The notes: generated from the letters alone by a model not told the origin. Positions 34,511 to 43,690 are shown, counted from the stretch's first letter. The stretch is 64,000 nt of DNA from JAJDXW01 sp965243335 (GCA_965243335.1 OZ251545.1:3100001-3164000); one strand, 5' to 3'. Numbers and translations: made by a program.

Positions 34511-34547
34511 CCCGGCGGGGCGGCGGCGCATCCGCCGCCCCGCCGGG
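34511..34547 (-). terminator. perfect 16-bp GC hairpin after the system 2 binding-protein gene
   Basis: CCCGGCGGGGCGGCGG (34511-34526) and its exact complement (34532-34547) flank a 5-nt loop. It lies about 26 nt past the binding-protein stop on the minus strand, the same place as the unrelated-sequence hairpin at 21299-21342 in system 1. There is no T tract. Confidence 0.65.
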
Positions 34548-34572
34548 GGGGCCGGTGGCCGCCGGGGGAGGG

Positions 34573-35901
34573 TCAGCCCTCCGCCGAGCAGTCGCGCGGC
34601 GTGATGTTGTTCTCCGCCGCGTAGGCCGCCGCCGCCGCCTCGACCATCGGACGCACGACCTCGCGGATCGGCGGGATCCAGTCGCTCACGAGGTTCCACT
34701 TCTCGCCGTCCCACTGCTGGATGAGCACCGGGCCGCTGCCCTCGTGGTCCTCGCAGGTCACCTTGATCGGGCGGGTGAACCCGCCGCCGAACCCGAGCTC
34801 TTCGAGACGCTCCTCGGTCACGTCGAGGTTCTCGAGGCCCCAGCGGACCTGGGCCCCGGTCATCCGCTGGTCGCCGTACCGCGCCTGCGCGGTGCGCACC
34901 GCCTCGACCCCGAGCATCGCGTTCACGAGGCCGCGGTTGTAGAGGACCTCGCCGAAGCCGTTCTTGCGCGCCTCCTCGACGTCCCCGTCGTAGATGTGCT
35001 TCAGGACGTCCTCGTGGACCTTCGCCGACTCGCCCACCGAGTGGAACGTGCCCGCCTTGTAGCCCGTCGCCGCGTCCCCGGCCGGGATCACGTCGTTCTC
35101 GCTGCCCGACCACCACACGCCGATGAAGTGGTCCATCGGGAACCGGATGGCGGCCGCCTCCTGGATGGCGACCTGGTTCATGACCCCCCAGCCCCAGAGG
35201 AAGACCCAGTCGGGCCGGAGCCGGCGGATCTGGAGCCAGGTGGCCTTCTGCTCCTGCCCGGGATGGTCCACCGCGAGGGTGGTCAGCTCGTACCCGTGGA
35301 GCTCCGCGAGCTTCTCCAGGGTCGGGATCGGCTCCTTGCCGTAGGCGCTGTTGTGGTAGACGAGGGCGATCTTCTTGCCCTTCAGGTTCTCCATCCCCCC
35401 TTCCTGCTCGCCGACGTAGCGGATGAACGCGGACGCCTGGCTCCAGTAGGTGGTGGGGAAGTTGAACACCCAGGGGAACACCCGCCCGTCCGCGGCGGCG
35501 GTCCGGCCGTAGCCCATGGAGAGGACCGGGACCTCGTCGACCGGCGCCTTCGGGATGAGCTGGTAGGTGATGCCGGTGCTGTAGGGGTTCACGAGCGTCG
35601 CCCCGCCGTGCTTGTTCTTCAGCCGCTCGTAGCACTCGACCCCGAGCTTGGTGTTGTACTCGGTCTCGCACTCCTCGACCGCGACCTGTACCCCTCCCCC
35701 GAGGCCGCCGTCGCGCTTGTTGGTCAGCATGTAGTAGTCGCGCATCCCGTTGGCGGAGGGGATGCCGTTCGGGGCGTAGGGGCCCGTCCGGTAGACGAGC
35801 ATCGGGAAGAACTGCGGGTCCTCCGCGTAGGCGGCGGGGGCCGAGGCGATGGCCGCGAGGCCCGCGACGGCGCCGAGGCCGAGGGTGGTCAGCTTCTTCA
35901 T
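34573..35901 (-). CDS. LIV-type ABC substrate-binding protein, system 2
   Basis: A 442-residue periplasmic binding protein. Signal peptide: MKKLTTLGLG then an alanine-rich core ending APAAYAED (cleavage about residue 26). The mature protein has YAPNGIPSANGMRDYY and VEECETEYNTKLGVECYERL, features of the Peripla_BP_6 subgroup linked to acyl-CoA synthetase-containing operons. ATG at 35901 follows AGGAGAAGG. It feeds LivHM encoded upstream. Neighbouring acyl-CoA synthetase suggests a carboxylic-acid substrate rather than a branched-chain amino acid. Confidence 0.9.
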   Translation of the reverse strand: MKKLTTLGLGAVAGLAAIASAPAAYAEDPQFFPMLVYRTGPYAPNGIPSANGMRDYYMLTNKRDGGLGGGVQVAVEECETEYNTKLGVECYERLKNKHGGATLVNPYSTGITYQLIPKAPVDEVPVLSMGYGRTAAADGRVFPWVFNFPTTYWSQASAFIRYVGEQEGGMENLKGKKIALVYHNSAYGKEPIPTLEKLAELHGYELTTLAVDHPGQEQKATWLQIRRLRPDWVFLWGWGVMNQVAIQEAAAIRFPMDHFIGVWWSGSENDVIPAGDAATGYKAGTFHSVGESAKVHEDVLKHIYDGDVEEARKNGFGEVLYNRGLVNAMLGVEAVRTAQARYGDQRMTGAQVRWGLENLDVTEERLEELGFGGGFTRPIKVTCEDHEGSGPVLIQQWDGEKWNLVSDWIPPIREVVRPMVEAAAAAYAAENNITPRDCSAEG

Positions 35902-35972
35902 GACCTTCTCCTGTTGGTTTCGGGTGGGTGGTGGTTGTGGAGGCCGGATCTCATCGCTCCCGGTCGGGTCCA

Positions 35973-37049
35973 TCAGTAGGGGAACGGCCAGCGGCGGAGC
36001 TTCTCCTTGGCGATCTGCCACAGCCTCGCCAGCCCCCGCGGCTCGACGATGAGAAAGTAGATGATGAGGCCGCCGAACACCATCAGCTCGATGTGCTTCT
36101 GGAGGTCGATGGGCATGGTGAGCCCGACGAGCTGGGGGGCGTTGGTGAGGAAGATGGGGAGCAGCACGATGAACGCGGCCCCGAGGAACGAGCCGAGGAG
36201 GCTCCCGAGCCCGCCGATGATCACCATGAACAGCACCTCGAACGAGAGGTCGATCGAATAGGCCTCGGTCTCCGCGCTCCCGAGGTAGAGGCAGAGGTAC
36301 ATCGCCCCCGCCACCCCGCAGTAGAAGGACGAGATGGCGAACGCGAGGAGCTTCGTCTGGTAGGGCCGGAACCCGATGATCTCGGCCGCGATGTCCATGT
36401 CCCGGATCGCCATCCAGGAGCGGCCGATCCGCCCCCGCACGAGGTTCTTCGCGACCACCGTGAGCACCACCACCACGACGAGGGCGATGAGGTAGCGGGT
36501 CTCGGCGGCCGCCTCCGGGCCGCCCACCATCACCCCCAGCATCTCGCGCGGGGGGACGGTGATCGTCCCGGAGGGGTTGTAGTTGTAGAACCAGGGGACC
36601 TTGTTGAACGTCCAGTTGAGGAAGAACTGGGCCGCGAGGGTCGCCACCGCGAGGTAGAACCCCTTGATGCGGAGGCTCGGGACGCCGAACACGAGGCCGA
36701 CCCCGGCCGCGCACGCCCCGGACAGGAGGAACACCACGAGGAGGTTGAGCCCCGGGAACGCGGTGGTGAACTTGTACGCCATGTACCCGCCGACGGCCAT
36801 GAACGCGGCCGTGCCGAGGCTGAGCTGCCCCGCGTAGCCGGTGAGGAGGTTGAGCCCGATGGCCGCGAGGGAGAGGATGAGGAAGGGGATGAGGACCGCC
36901 TGGAGCATGTACTCGTTCGCGATGAACGGCACCACGACGAGCATGACCGCCGCCGCCGCCCCGATCACCCAGCGGTCCTGGGCGATCGGCAGCATGGCCT
37001 GGTCCGCCCCGTACGACGTCTTGAACTGCCCTGCTTCGCGGTAAATCAT
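35973..37049 (-). CDS. livM: branched-chain amino acid-type ABC permease (LivM), system 2
   Basis: A 358-residue inner-membrane permease. It contains the LivM signature LLTGYAGQLSLGTAAFMAVGGY and the IIGGLGSLLGSFLGA loop. Nine or ten helices are predicted. The hydrophilic loop between the fourth and fifth conserved helices carries VPWFYNYNPSG. It begins 7 nt after the livH stop, so the two are co-translated. Confidence 0.93.
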   Translation of the reverse strand: MIYREAGQFKTSYGADQAMLPIAQDRWVIGAAAAVMLVVVPFIANEYMLQAVLIPFLILSLAAIGLNLLTGYAGQLSLGTAAFMAVGGYMAYKFTTAFPGLNLLVVFLLSGACAAGVGLVFGVPSLRIKGFYLAVATLAAQFFLNWTFNKVPWFYNYNPSGTITVPPREMLGVMVGGPEAAAETRYLIALVVVVVLTVVAKNLVRGRIGRSWMAIRDMDIAAEIIGFRPYQTKLLAFAISSFYCGVAGAMYLCLYLGSAETEAYSIDLSFEVLFMVIIGGLGSLLGSFLGAAFIVLLPIFLTNAPQLVGLTMPIDLQKHIELMVFGGLIIYFLIVEPRGLARLWQIAKEKLRRWPFPY

Positions 37050-37056
37050 CGTTCCG

Positions 37057-37992
37057 TCACACCCGCTCGATGATCCGTTCGCCGAAGAGCCCCTGCGGCC
37101 GGAAGAGGAGGAACACGAGGGCGAGGATGTAGGCGAACCAGTTCTCGATCGCCCCGCCGAAGAGCGGCCCCCAGTAGATCTCCGCGACCTTCTCCCCGAC
37201 CCCGATGATGAGGCCGCCCACGATGGCCCCCGAGATGGAGGTGAGGCCGCCCAGGATCAGCACCGGGAGCGCCTTGAGGGCGATGAGCGACAGCGAGAAC
37301 TGCACCCCGCTCTTCGCCCCCCACATGATCCCGGCGACGAGGGCGACCCCTCCCGACACCGACCACACGATGACCCAGATGGTCTTGAGGGGGATGCCGA
37401 CGGAGAGGGCCGCCTGGTGGTCGTCCGCCACCGCCCGGAGGGCGCGCCCGATGGTGGTCTTGGTGAAGAAGATCGCGAGGCCGAACACGAGCACCGCCCC
37501 GACCACGGCCGCGATGACGTCGAACTGGCTGAGCAGGACCCCCTGGTACTCGATGACGTCCTTGGGGATCCCGACGTCGAGCCGCTTGACGTTGCTCCCC
37601 CACAGGGTCTCGCCGAACCCTTCGAGGAAGAAGGTGAGCCCGATCGTGGACATGAAGAGGATGAACGGGTCCTGGTTCACGAGGGGGCGGAGCATCAGCC
37701 GCTCGATGACGAGGGCGAGGACCACCATGATGCCGAGGGTGAGGATCACCGCGAGCCAGGCGGGGACCCCGAGCTCCATCAGCCCGACGAGGGAGAGGGC
37801 CGCGAACAGCACCATCACCCCCTGGGCGAAGTTGAAGATCTCCGACGCCTTGAAGATGAGCACGAAGCCCAGGGCGACGAGGGAGTACATCACCCCGGTG
37901 AGGAGGCCGTTGACCACCACCTCCGCGAAGAACACCGGCCCTTCCCACATCTCGACGAAGGGGGTGAGGAAGATTGCGGTCAGGATTTCCAT
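37057..37992 (-). CDS. livH: branched-chain amino acid-type ABC permease (LivH), system 2
   Basis: A 311-residue permease. The conserved SLVALGFVLIFKASEIFNFAQG (helix 1-2 region) and the LGGLTSISGAIVGGLIIG cytoplasmic loop identify LivH. An unusually long N-terminal segment (residues 1-35) precedes the first conserved helix. It sits 54 nt downstream of livG in the fadD-livG-livH-livM-binding protein-livF operon. Confidence 0.93.
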   Translation of the reverse strand: MEILTAIFLTPFVEMWEGPVFFAEVVVNGLLTGVMYSLVALGFVLIFKASEIFNFAQGVMVLFAALSLVGLMELGVPAWLAVILTLGIMVVLALVIERLMLRPLVNQDPFILFMSTIGLTFFLEGFGETLWGSNVKRLDVGIPKDVIEYQGVLLSQFDVIAAVVGAVLVFGLAIFFTKTTIGRALRAVADDHQAALSVGIPLKTIWVIVWSVSGGVALVAGIMWGAKSGVQFSLSLIALKALPVLILGGLTSISGAIVGGLIIGVGEKVAEIYWGPLFGGAIENWFAYILALVFLLFRPQGLFGERIIERV

Positions 37993-38046
37993 GCGTGCGC
38001 CTGTGCAAGCGGTCCCGGGCCGATGCGCGTCCGGTCGATCGGCCCG

Positions 38047-38880
38047 TCAGTCGCCGTCGTCGTCGTGGGCGATGCCGAGATAGGCGTCGATGACCCGCTG
38101 GTCCGACCGCACCTCGTCGGGCGTGCCGTCCGCGATCTTCCGGCCGTAGTCGAGCACCACGACCCGGTCGGAGATGTCCATGACCACCCCCATGTCATGC
38201 TCGATGAGGACGATGGTGGCCCCGAACTGGTCGTTCGTGTCGAGGACGAAGCGGCACATGTCCTCCTTCTCTTCCGTGTTCATCCCCGCCATCGGCTCGT
38301 CGAGCAGCAGCAGGTCGGGCTCCGCGGCGAGGGCGCGGCCCAGCTCCACCCGCTTCTGGAGGCCGTAGGGCAGGCGGTTGACCGGGGTCTTGCGGATCGC
38401 CTGGATCTCGAGGAAGTCGATGACCCGCTCGACCGCGTCGCGGTGCTCCATCTCCTCGCGCTTCGCCGGGCCCAGGTAGAGCGCCTGCCACAGGAAGTTG
38501 CGGCGCATCTTGAGGTTGCGCCCGGTCATGAGGTTGTCGAGCACCGTCATGCCCTTGAACAGGGCGATGTTCTGGAACGTGCGGGCGATCCCGGAGGCGG
38601 CCGCCTCGTGGGGGCGCATCCGCGAGCGCGGCACGTCCCGGTAGGTGATCGTGCCCTCCTGCGGGTGGTAGAACCCGTTGATGACGTTGAGCATGGAGCT
38701 CTTGCCGGCCCCGTTCGGGCCGATGATGGCCCGGACCTCGCCCTCGCGGATGTCGAAGCTCACCCCGTCGATGGCGCGGATCCCGCCGAACGAGAGGCTG
38801 ACGTCCCGGACGTCCAGGACCACCTTCCCCGACGACGGCCGGGCGCCGTTCCCCGTGCGTGCCTGCGCGGTCTCGGCCAT
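38047..38880 (-). CDS. livG: branched-chain amino acid-type ABC ATPase (LivG), system 2
   Basis: 277 residues from ATG at 38880. Walker A GPNGAGKSS is at 54-62, the signature region reads RLPYGLQKRVELGRALA, Walker B is LLLLDEPMAGMN, and VLIEHDMGVVMD contains the switch histidine. The first 18 residues are a polar extension. It follows the acyl-CoA synthetase gene after 101 nt and heads the transporter part of the operon. Confidence 0.92.
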   Translation of the reverse strand: MAETAQARTGNGARPSSGKVVLDVRDVSLSFGGIRAIDGVSFDIREGEVRAIIGPNGAGKSSMLNVINGFYHPQEGTITYRDVPRSRMRPHEAAASGIARTFQNIALFKGMTVLDNLMTGRNLKMRRNFLWQALYLGPAKREEMEHRDAVERVIDFLEIQAIRKTPVNRLPYGLQKRVELGRALAAEPDLLLLDEPMAGMNTEEKEDMCRFVLDTNDQFGATIVLIEHDMGVVMDISDRVVVLDYGRKIADGTPDEVRSDQRVIDAYLGIAHDDDGD

Positions 38881-38981
38881 CGCGTGCGATCCGGATTCCT
38901 GGTTCCCGGAGGTCCTTGGGGAGGGCGTGGCGGGCGGCGCGGGCGGGTCGCGGCGAAGCCGTCCGTCCGCGCCCGGCCGGC

Positions 38982-40988
38982 CTAGTCGGCCGCCGCGGCC
39001 GCCGCCTCCGCCTCCGCGCGCGCCGGCGCGGGCGCGCCGCCCGCCGCGTCGCGGATGAGGAGGTCGGCGCTGATGGACCCCTTGCGCCCGTCCTCGAAGG
39101 TCACCTCGGTGCTGACGCGGCAGCGCTCCGCGTCCGCGTCGTACAGGGCGTCGATGAGCGGCGCGTAGCGGTCCGCGATGATGCGCCGGCGCACCTTCTG
39201 GGTACGGGTCAGCTCGCCGTCGTCCGCGTCCAGCTCCTTGTGCAGCACGAGGAAGCGGCGGATGGCGGAGCCGGCGAGCTGCGGGTCGGCGGCGAGGTCC
39301 CGGTTCACCTGCCCGATGCACTCGCCGATGAGATCGTAGACCTCGGGATGGCCCGCCAGCTCCTGGTAGCTCGAATAGGTGAGGCCGCGGCGCTCCGCCC
39401 AGTTGCCGACCGCGTCGAGGTCGATGTTGATGAAGGCGGCGACCCGGTCCCGCCCGTCCCCGAAGCAGACCGCCTCCTTGACGTGGGGGAAGAACTTGAG
39501 CTTGTTCTCGAGGTACTTCGGGGCGAACAGGGAGCCGTCCCGGAGCTTCCCGACGTCCTTCGCGCGGTCGATGATGCGAAGGTGTCCGTTCGCGTCGAGG
39601 AGGCCGGCGTCGCCGGTGCGCACCCACCCGTCCGCGGTCCTGGTCTCGGCCGTCGCCTCCGGGTTCCGGTAGTACTCCCGGAACACCCCGGGGCTGCGGT
39701 AGAGCACCTCCCCGTCGTCGGCGAGCTTCAGCTCGACGTTCGGGAGGGGCCGGCCCACCGTCTCCGGGTCCACCTCGCCGTCGGGCTGGATGGTGACGAA
39801 GACGGAAGCCTCCGTCTGCCCGTAGAGCTGCTTGATGTTGATCCCGATCGAGCGGTAGAAGTCGAAGATGTCGGGGCCGATCGCCTCCCCGGCGGTGTAG
39901 GCGAGATGCACCCGCGAGAACCCGAGGGTGTTGCGGAGCGGGCCGTAGACGAACAGGTCGCCGAGCCAGTAGCGGACCCGGTCCCCGAACGGGGCCCCCT
40001 CGCCGTCGAGGAGGCGCTTCCCCACCCGCCCCGCGACGTCCATGAAGTAGCGGAACATCCGCTGCTTGAGGCGGCCCGCGTCCTCCATCCGGATCATGAC
40101 GTTCGTGAGCAGGCTCTCGTACACCCGGGGGGGCGCGAAGTAGAAGGTGGGGCCGATCTCCCCGAGGTCGGTCATCACCGTGGACGCGCCCTCGGGGCAG
40201 TTGACGCAGAAGCCGGTGAGGTAGGACTGGCCGTAGGAGAAGATGTTGTCGCCGACCCAGGCCATCGGGAGGTAGGCGAGGATGTCCTCGTCCGGGCCGA
40301 GCCCCTCGAACTCGGCCCCCGCCCACGCCTGGCGGAGCACGTTGTCGTGGGTGAGGACGACCCCCTTCGGCCGGCCGGTGGTGCCCGAGGTGTAGAGGAT
40401 GACGCCCGTATCCGACCCCGACCCCTTCCCGATCTCGGCCCGGAAGAGCTCCGGGTGAGCCTGGTTGTGCCGGCGGCCCTCGGCCTGGAGGTCGCGGAAG
40501 TCCCGCACCAGGTCCGGATCGTAGTGGCGGAGGCCCTTCGGCCAGAGGTACGCGACGGCCTCCACGCCGGGGACCTGCTCGCGGACCTCGAGGAGCTTGT
40601 CGACCTGCTCCTGGTCCTGCACGACCGCGAACCGCGCGCCGCTGTGCTCGACCACGTAGGCCAGCTCGTCCGCGACCGCGTCCTGGTACATGGGGACGGG
40701 GACCCCGCCGAGCGCCTGGGCGGCGCACATCGACCAGTAGAGGCGGGGCCGGTTGTCCCCGATCACCGCGAGCCGGTCGCCGCGCCGGAAGCCGAGGGCG
40801 GCGAGCCCGCCCGCGAGCGCCTCGACCTCGCCGAGGACCTGATCCCACGTCCACGACTGCCAGATCCCGAACTCCTTCTCGCGGATGGCGGGCATCCCCG
40901 CGAAGCGCGCCGCATTGTCGAGGAGCAGCTTCGGGAACGTGTCCAGCTCGGGCGCGCGCGGCTTCGCGGGAGTTCTCTTCCGGGCCAT
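38982..40988 (-). CDS. AMP-dependent (long-chain) acyl-CoA synthetase
   Basis: A 668-residue adenylate-forming enzyme that activates a carboxylic acid with ATP and CoA. The phosphate-binding motif YTSGTTGRPKG is at 199-209, with YGQTEASVF (A5-like) and WVRTGDAGLLDANG (A7-like) further on. The length and FGDRVRYWLGDLFVYGPLRN insertion fit the long-chain (FadD15/FACS) group. The C-terminus ends in an alanine/glutamate-rich tail. It is first in the LIV system 2 operon, so import and activation of the same acid is a reasonable inference. ATG at 40988 is preferred; a GTG at 41003 is in frame. Confidence 0.9.
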   Translation of the reverse strand: MARKRTPAKPRAPELDTFPKLLLDNAARFAGMPAIREKEFGIWQSWTWDQVLGEVEALAGGLAALGFRRGDRLAVIGDNRPRLYWSMCAAQALGGVPVPMYQDAVADELAYVVEHSGARFAVVQDQEQVDKLLEVREQVPGVEAVAYLWPKGLRHYDPDLVRDFRDLQAEGRRHNQAHPELFRAEIGKGSGSDTGVILYTSGTTGRPKGVVLTHDNVLRQAWAGAEFEGLGPDEDILAYLPMAWVGDNIFSYGQSYLTGFCVNCPEGASTVMTDLGEIGPTFYFAPPRVYESLLTNVMIRMEDAGRLKQRMFRYFMDVAGRVGKRLLDGEGAPFGDRVRYWLGDLFVYGPLRNTLGFSRVHLAYTAGEAIGPDIFDFYRSIGINIKQLYGQTEASVFVTIQPDGEVDPETVGRPLPNVELKLADDGEVLYRSPGVFREYYRNPEATAETRTADGWVRTGDAGLLDANGHLRIIDRAKDVGKLRDGSLFAPKYLENKLKFFPHVKEAVCFGDGRDRVAAFINIDLDAVGNWAERRGLTYSSYQELAGHPEVYDLIGECIGQVNRDLAADPQLAGSAIRRFLVLHKELDADDGELTRTQKVRRRIIADRYAPLIDALYDADAERCRVSTEVTFEDGRKGSISADLLIRDAAGGAPAPARAEAEAAAAAAD

Positions 40989-41268
40989 GGGCAAGGGTTC
41001 CACCGGGGATGGTCCGCCCGCCCCGGACGGACGGCCCGGGAGGGCAAACCCGGAATGCTACGGAATCGCCCCGCGCCCCGCAACATCATCATCGGCCGGG
41101 GCACGTGCGCTGCGGGATGCATACGGGGCGGCGGATCGGTTACTTTCCGCGCCTTCGCGCCCTTGTCGGCCCCTTCCACACCGGATCGGAGGCGGCGCCG
41201 GCGGGATCGGGTGTCCGCCCCGCGGCGGCGGGCGCCGCCCGGGAGCTCGCACGCTCGAGGACCGTCGA

Positions 41269-42609
41269 ATGAACGCAGACAACCACGGTGGAACCGCGAG
41301 GCAGGCAGATACCGCTCCGGCGTCGGCCACGGCCGCCGCAACCGGGGCCGCGCGCCCGGCGCAAGGGGGGCCGCGGCGCCATATCCGCCTGTCTTCCCAC
41401 CCCGGCGGGACCGCGAAGCCGGTTCCCATCGAGTGGGGGGCGGCGGACGCGAAGGCGCGCGGCCCGGTGCTCGGGGGCGTGCGCGACGGCGCGCGCCGGA
41501 ACGTCATCGGCGCCCACGCCGGGTCCTACTCGCTCTACCGGGCGCTCGCGGTGGCGGCGGGGCGGCTCGACCCGGTCCACGTCCCGGACCTCACCGACAC
41601 CGCCCCGGCCGAGCCCATCGGGCCCTGGCCGCAGTGGGCGGAGGCGGACCGCATCGTCTCCTTCGACCCCTGGGGGCACCTGGTGAGCGAGGCGTTCGCG
41701 GAGGAGATCGCGGGCGGGCTCGACGTCCGGCCGACCATCGCGGTCACCAGGGCGCGCCTCACGGTGCCCGAGATCGGAAGCGCGATCGCCGCCGGGCGCC
41801 TCGCGCCGGACGGCGAGGTGCTGACCGCGGCCGGGGACGTCCGGGTCACGAAGGTCGCCATCGAGCCGGTGTGGTACCTGCCGGGCATCGCGGACCGCTT
41901 CGGCATCGGGGAAGCGGAGCTCCGGCGCGCCCTCTTCGAGGAGTCGGGGGGGATGTACACGGAGCTCGTGACCCGTCCCGACGTCAAGGTGTTCCTCCCG
42001 CCGATCGGCGGGATCACGGTGTACGGGTACGGCGACGTCGCCGCCCCGGCGCGCGACGGCGCGGCGGTCACCTGCCGGGTGCACGACGAGTGCAACGGGT
42101 CGGACGTGTTCGGCTCCGACATCTGCACCTGCCGGCCCTACCTCGCCCACGGCATCGAGGAGTGCATCGCCGCCGCGCAGGAAGGCGGCGTCGGCTTCGT
42201 CGTCTACAACCGCAAGGAGGGGCGGGCGCTCGGGGAGGTCACCAAGTTCCTCGTCTACAACGCCCGCAAGCGGCAGCCGGGCGGCGACCGCGCGGAGACC
42301 TACTTCGAGCGCACCGAATGCGTGGCCGGGGTCCAGGACGCGCGCTTCCAGGAGCTCATGCCCGACGTACTGCACTGGCTCGGGATCCGGCGCATCGAGC
42401 GCTTCGTGTCGATGAGCGACATGAAGCGCGGCGCGATCGAGGCGCAGGGGATCCCGATCGGGCGGCAGGTCCCGATCCCCCCCGAGCTCGTCCCCGACGA
42501 TGCGCAGGTGGAGATCGTCGCCAAGCGCGCGGCCGGCTACTACTCCGAGGACGGAGCCCCTTCGTCGAGCGAGCTGCGGGAGCGCGCCGGGCGCTCGCTG
42601 TCGGACTGA
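41269..42609 (+). CDS. GTP cyclohydrolase II-like protein, URC1 type
   Basis: 446 residues. The C-terminal half is a GTP cyclohydrolase II domain: RVHDEC (C275), then C286 and C288, exactly the zinc-ligand spacing of RibA (11 then 2). The N-terminal 200 residues (IRLSSHPGG, PVLGGVRDGARRNVIGAHAGSYSLYRAL) are absent from RibA and are typical of URC1-like proteins, which act in uracil degradation in yeasts and some bacteria. No URC4 (DUF1688) or uracil phosphoribosyltransferase gene is adjacent. The first 35 residues are a low-complexity Ala/Thr stretch, so a later start is possible. Divergent from the acyl-CoA synthetase gene. Confidence 0.85.
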   Translation: MNADNHGGTARQADTAPASATAAATGAARPAQGGPRRHIRLSSHPGGTAKPVPIEWGAADAKARGPVLGGVRDGARRNVIGAHAGSYSLYRALAVAAGRLDPVHVPDLTDTAPAEPIGPWPQWAEADRIVSFDPWGHLVSEAFAEEIAGGLDVRPTIAVTRARLTVPEIGSAIAAGRLAPDGEVLTAAGDVRVTKVAIEPVWYLPGIADRFGIGEAELRRALFEESGGMYTELVTRPDVKVFLPPIGGITVYGYGDVAAPARDGAAVTCRVHDECNGSDVFGSDICTCRPYLAHGIEECIAAAQEGGVGFVVYNRKEGRALGEVTKFLVYNARKRQPGGDRAETYFERTECVAGVQDARFQELMPDVLHWLGIRRIERFVSMSDMKRGAIEAQGIPIGRQVPIPPELVPDDAQVEIVAKRAAGYYSEDGAPSSSELRERAGRSLSD

Positions 42610-42613
42610 GGGC

Positions 42614-42638
42614 GGCGGCGCCGGCGGCCGGCGCCGCC
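42614..42638. terminator. bidirectional GC hairpin between convergent genes
   Basis: GGCGGCGCCGG-CGG-CCGGCGCCGCC, an 11-bp perfect stem with a 3-nt loop, 5 nt after the cyclohydrolase stop and 39 nt after the glutaredoxin stop on the other strand. No T tract on either side. Confidence 0.5.
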
Positions 42639-42676
42639 GCACCCGCGCCCCGGCGGGCGCGGGCGGGCGCCCGCCG

Positions 42677-43294
42677 TCAGGCGTTCGCGGGGGCGTTCGG
42701 GTTGTCGACCTTGAGGGCGACCCCGGTCAGGCTCTCTTCGAGGTCGATGGAGAGGCCGCGCGCCCGCGGGGCGGTTCCCACGTCCATGTGGATGGTGACC
42801 CCGTTGGAGTCCGCGGTGATCTCGTGGCCCTCGGCCCGGCCCAGGTTGAACCCGTGCTGCCAGCTCGCGTCGATGCGAAGGTGCACGGCCACGCCGGGCT
42901 GCTCGGACAGGGCCTCCCGCATGAGCCTGGCCGCCGCGTCGCTCACGTGGATCTCCGGCGGGGTGCGATCCGGCGGTTCGAGGCCGAGGGCGTCGTGCAG
43001 CTCGCCGCTGTTGAACATCTGGCGCACGATGTCGCAGCCGCCCATGAACTCCCCCCCGATGTAGAGCTGGGGGATCGTCGGCCAGTCCGAATAGGACTTG
43101 ATGCCGTCGCGGATCGCCGGATCCTCGAGCACGTTGAAGGTCGTGTACTCGGGGACGAGGGTGCTCAGGATCGAGGTGGTCGTGGCCGAGAACCCGCACT
43201 GCGGCATGGCCGGGGTGCCCTTCATGAAGAGCACGATGCGATCCGAGCCCACGATACCGTCGATGCGTTCGCGGACTGCCTGATCAAGGGGCAT
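42677..43294 (-). CDS. monothiol glutaredoxin (CGFS) fused to an A-type-like domain without cysteines
   Basis: 205 residues from ATG at 43294 (AGGAGGGC upstream). Residues 1-105 are a Grx4-type glutaredoxin: CGFS at 33-36, WPTIPQLYI at 71-79, GGCD at 85-88. Such proteins bind a [2Fe-2S] cluster with glutathione and deliver it. Residues 114-203 resemble IscA/HesB proteins (IHVSDAAARLMREAL, NGVTIHMDV, IDLEESLTGVALKVDNPNAP), but none of the three ligand cysteines is present: WQHGFN stands where CSG(F/Y) is expected. So the second domain may be a scaffold for Fe-S transfer rather than a cluster holder. Confidence 0.88.
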   Translation of the reverse strand: MPLDQAVRERIDGIVGSDRIVLFMKGTPAMPQCGFSATTTSILSTLVPEYTTFNVLEDPAIRDGIKSYSDWPTIPQLYIGGEFMGGCDIVRQMFNSGELHDALGLEPPDRTPPEIHVSDAAARLMREALSEQPGVAVHLRIDASWQHGFNLGRAEGHEITADSNGVTIHMDVGTAPRARGLSIDLEESLTGVALKVDNPNAPANA

Positions 43295-43376
43295 GGGAAG
43301 CCCTCCTCGTTCGGGGTGCTGACTGGCGCCGATCATACCAACCCTGGCCATCCGGGTTTCCGACCGGGGTCGACGG

Positions 43377-43690
43377 AGGCGTGTGCGCTGCGGGGTTTTT
43401 CACCAAGCGTGCCTCTCGCGGGCGCGTCCGTGGGGGACGTGGGCATCCTGGGAACGCTTGTGTCCCGCCCGCATTCTCATTTCCGGGGGCTCCGCCCCCG
43501 TGCGGGCGAGACGCCCGCGTCCCCAGGGACGTACCCGCACAAGCGCCGCCGTGGGGTGAAATCCGCCCAAAGCCCCCTCAAACCGACCCCAAACCGGGGA
43601 ACAACGCCGTCCCCGTGGGGTAAAGAACATCTCGACTTCCTCTCTACTCTCGCTATATCAGTAGCTTATGAACAGCGCCCGAACCTCCGA
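43377..43690 (+). repeat. second full composite repeat (family C with nested family A)
   Basis: Matches 10556-10855 throughout: GTGTGCGCTGCGGGG start, TTTTTCACCAAGCGTGCCTC, nested hairpin 43449-43536, then CGCCGCCGTGGGGTGAAATC, GGAACAACGCCGTCCCCGTG, and GAACAGCGCCC near 43674. The nested hairpin starts with GGGAACGCTTGTGTCCCGCC but ends GGCGAGACGCCCGCGTCCCC, so its arms come from different subfamilies. It occupies most of 43295-43754. Confidence 0.8.

Noticed and set aside
42614..42638. Reading the GC palindrome after the cyclohydrolase gene as an intrinsic terminator with certainty
   Set aside because: No T tract on either side; kept only as a hairpin of moderate confidence.
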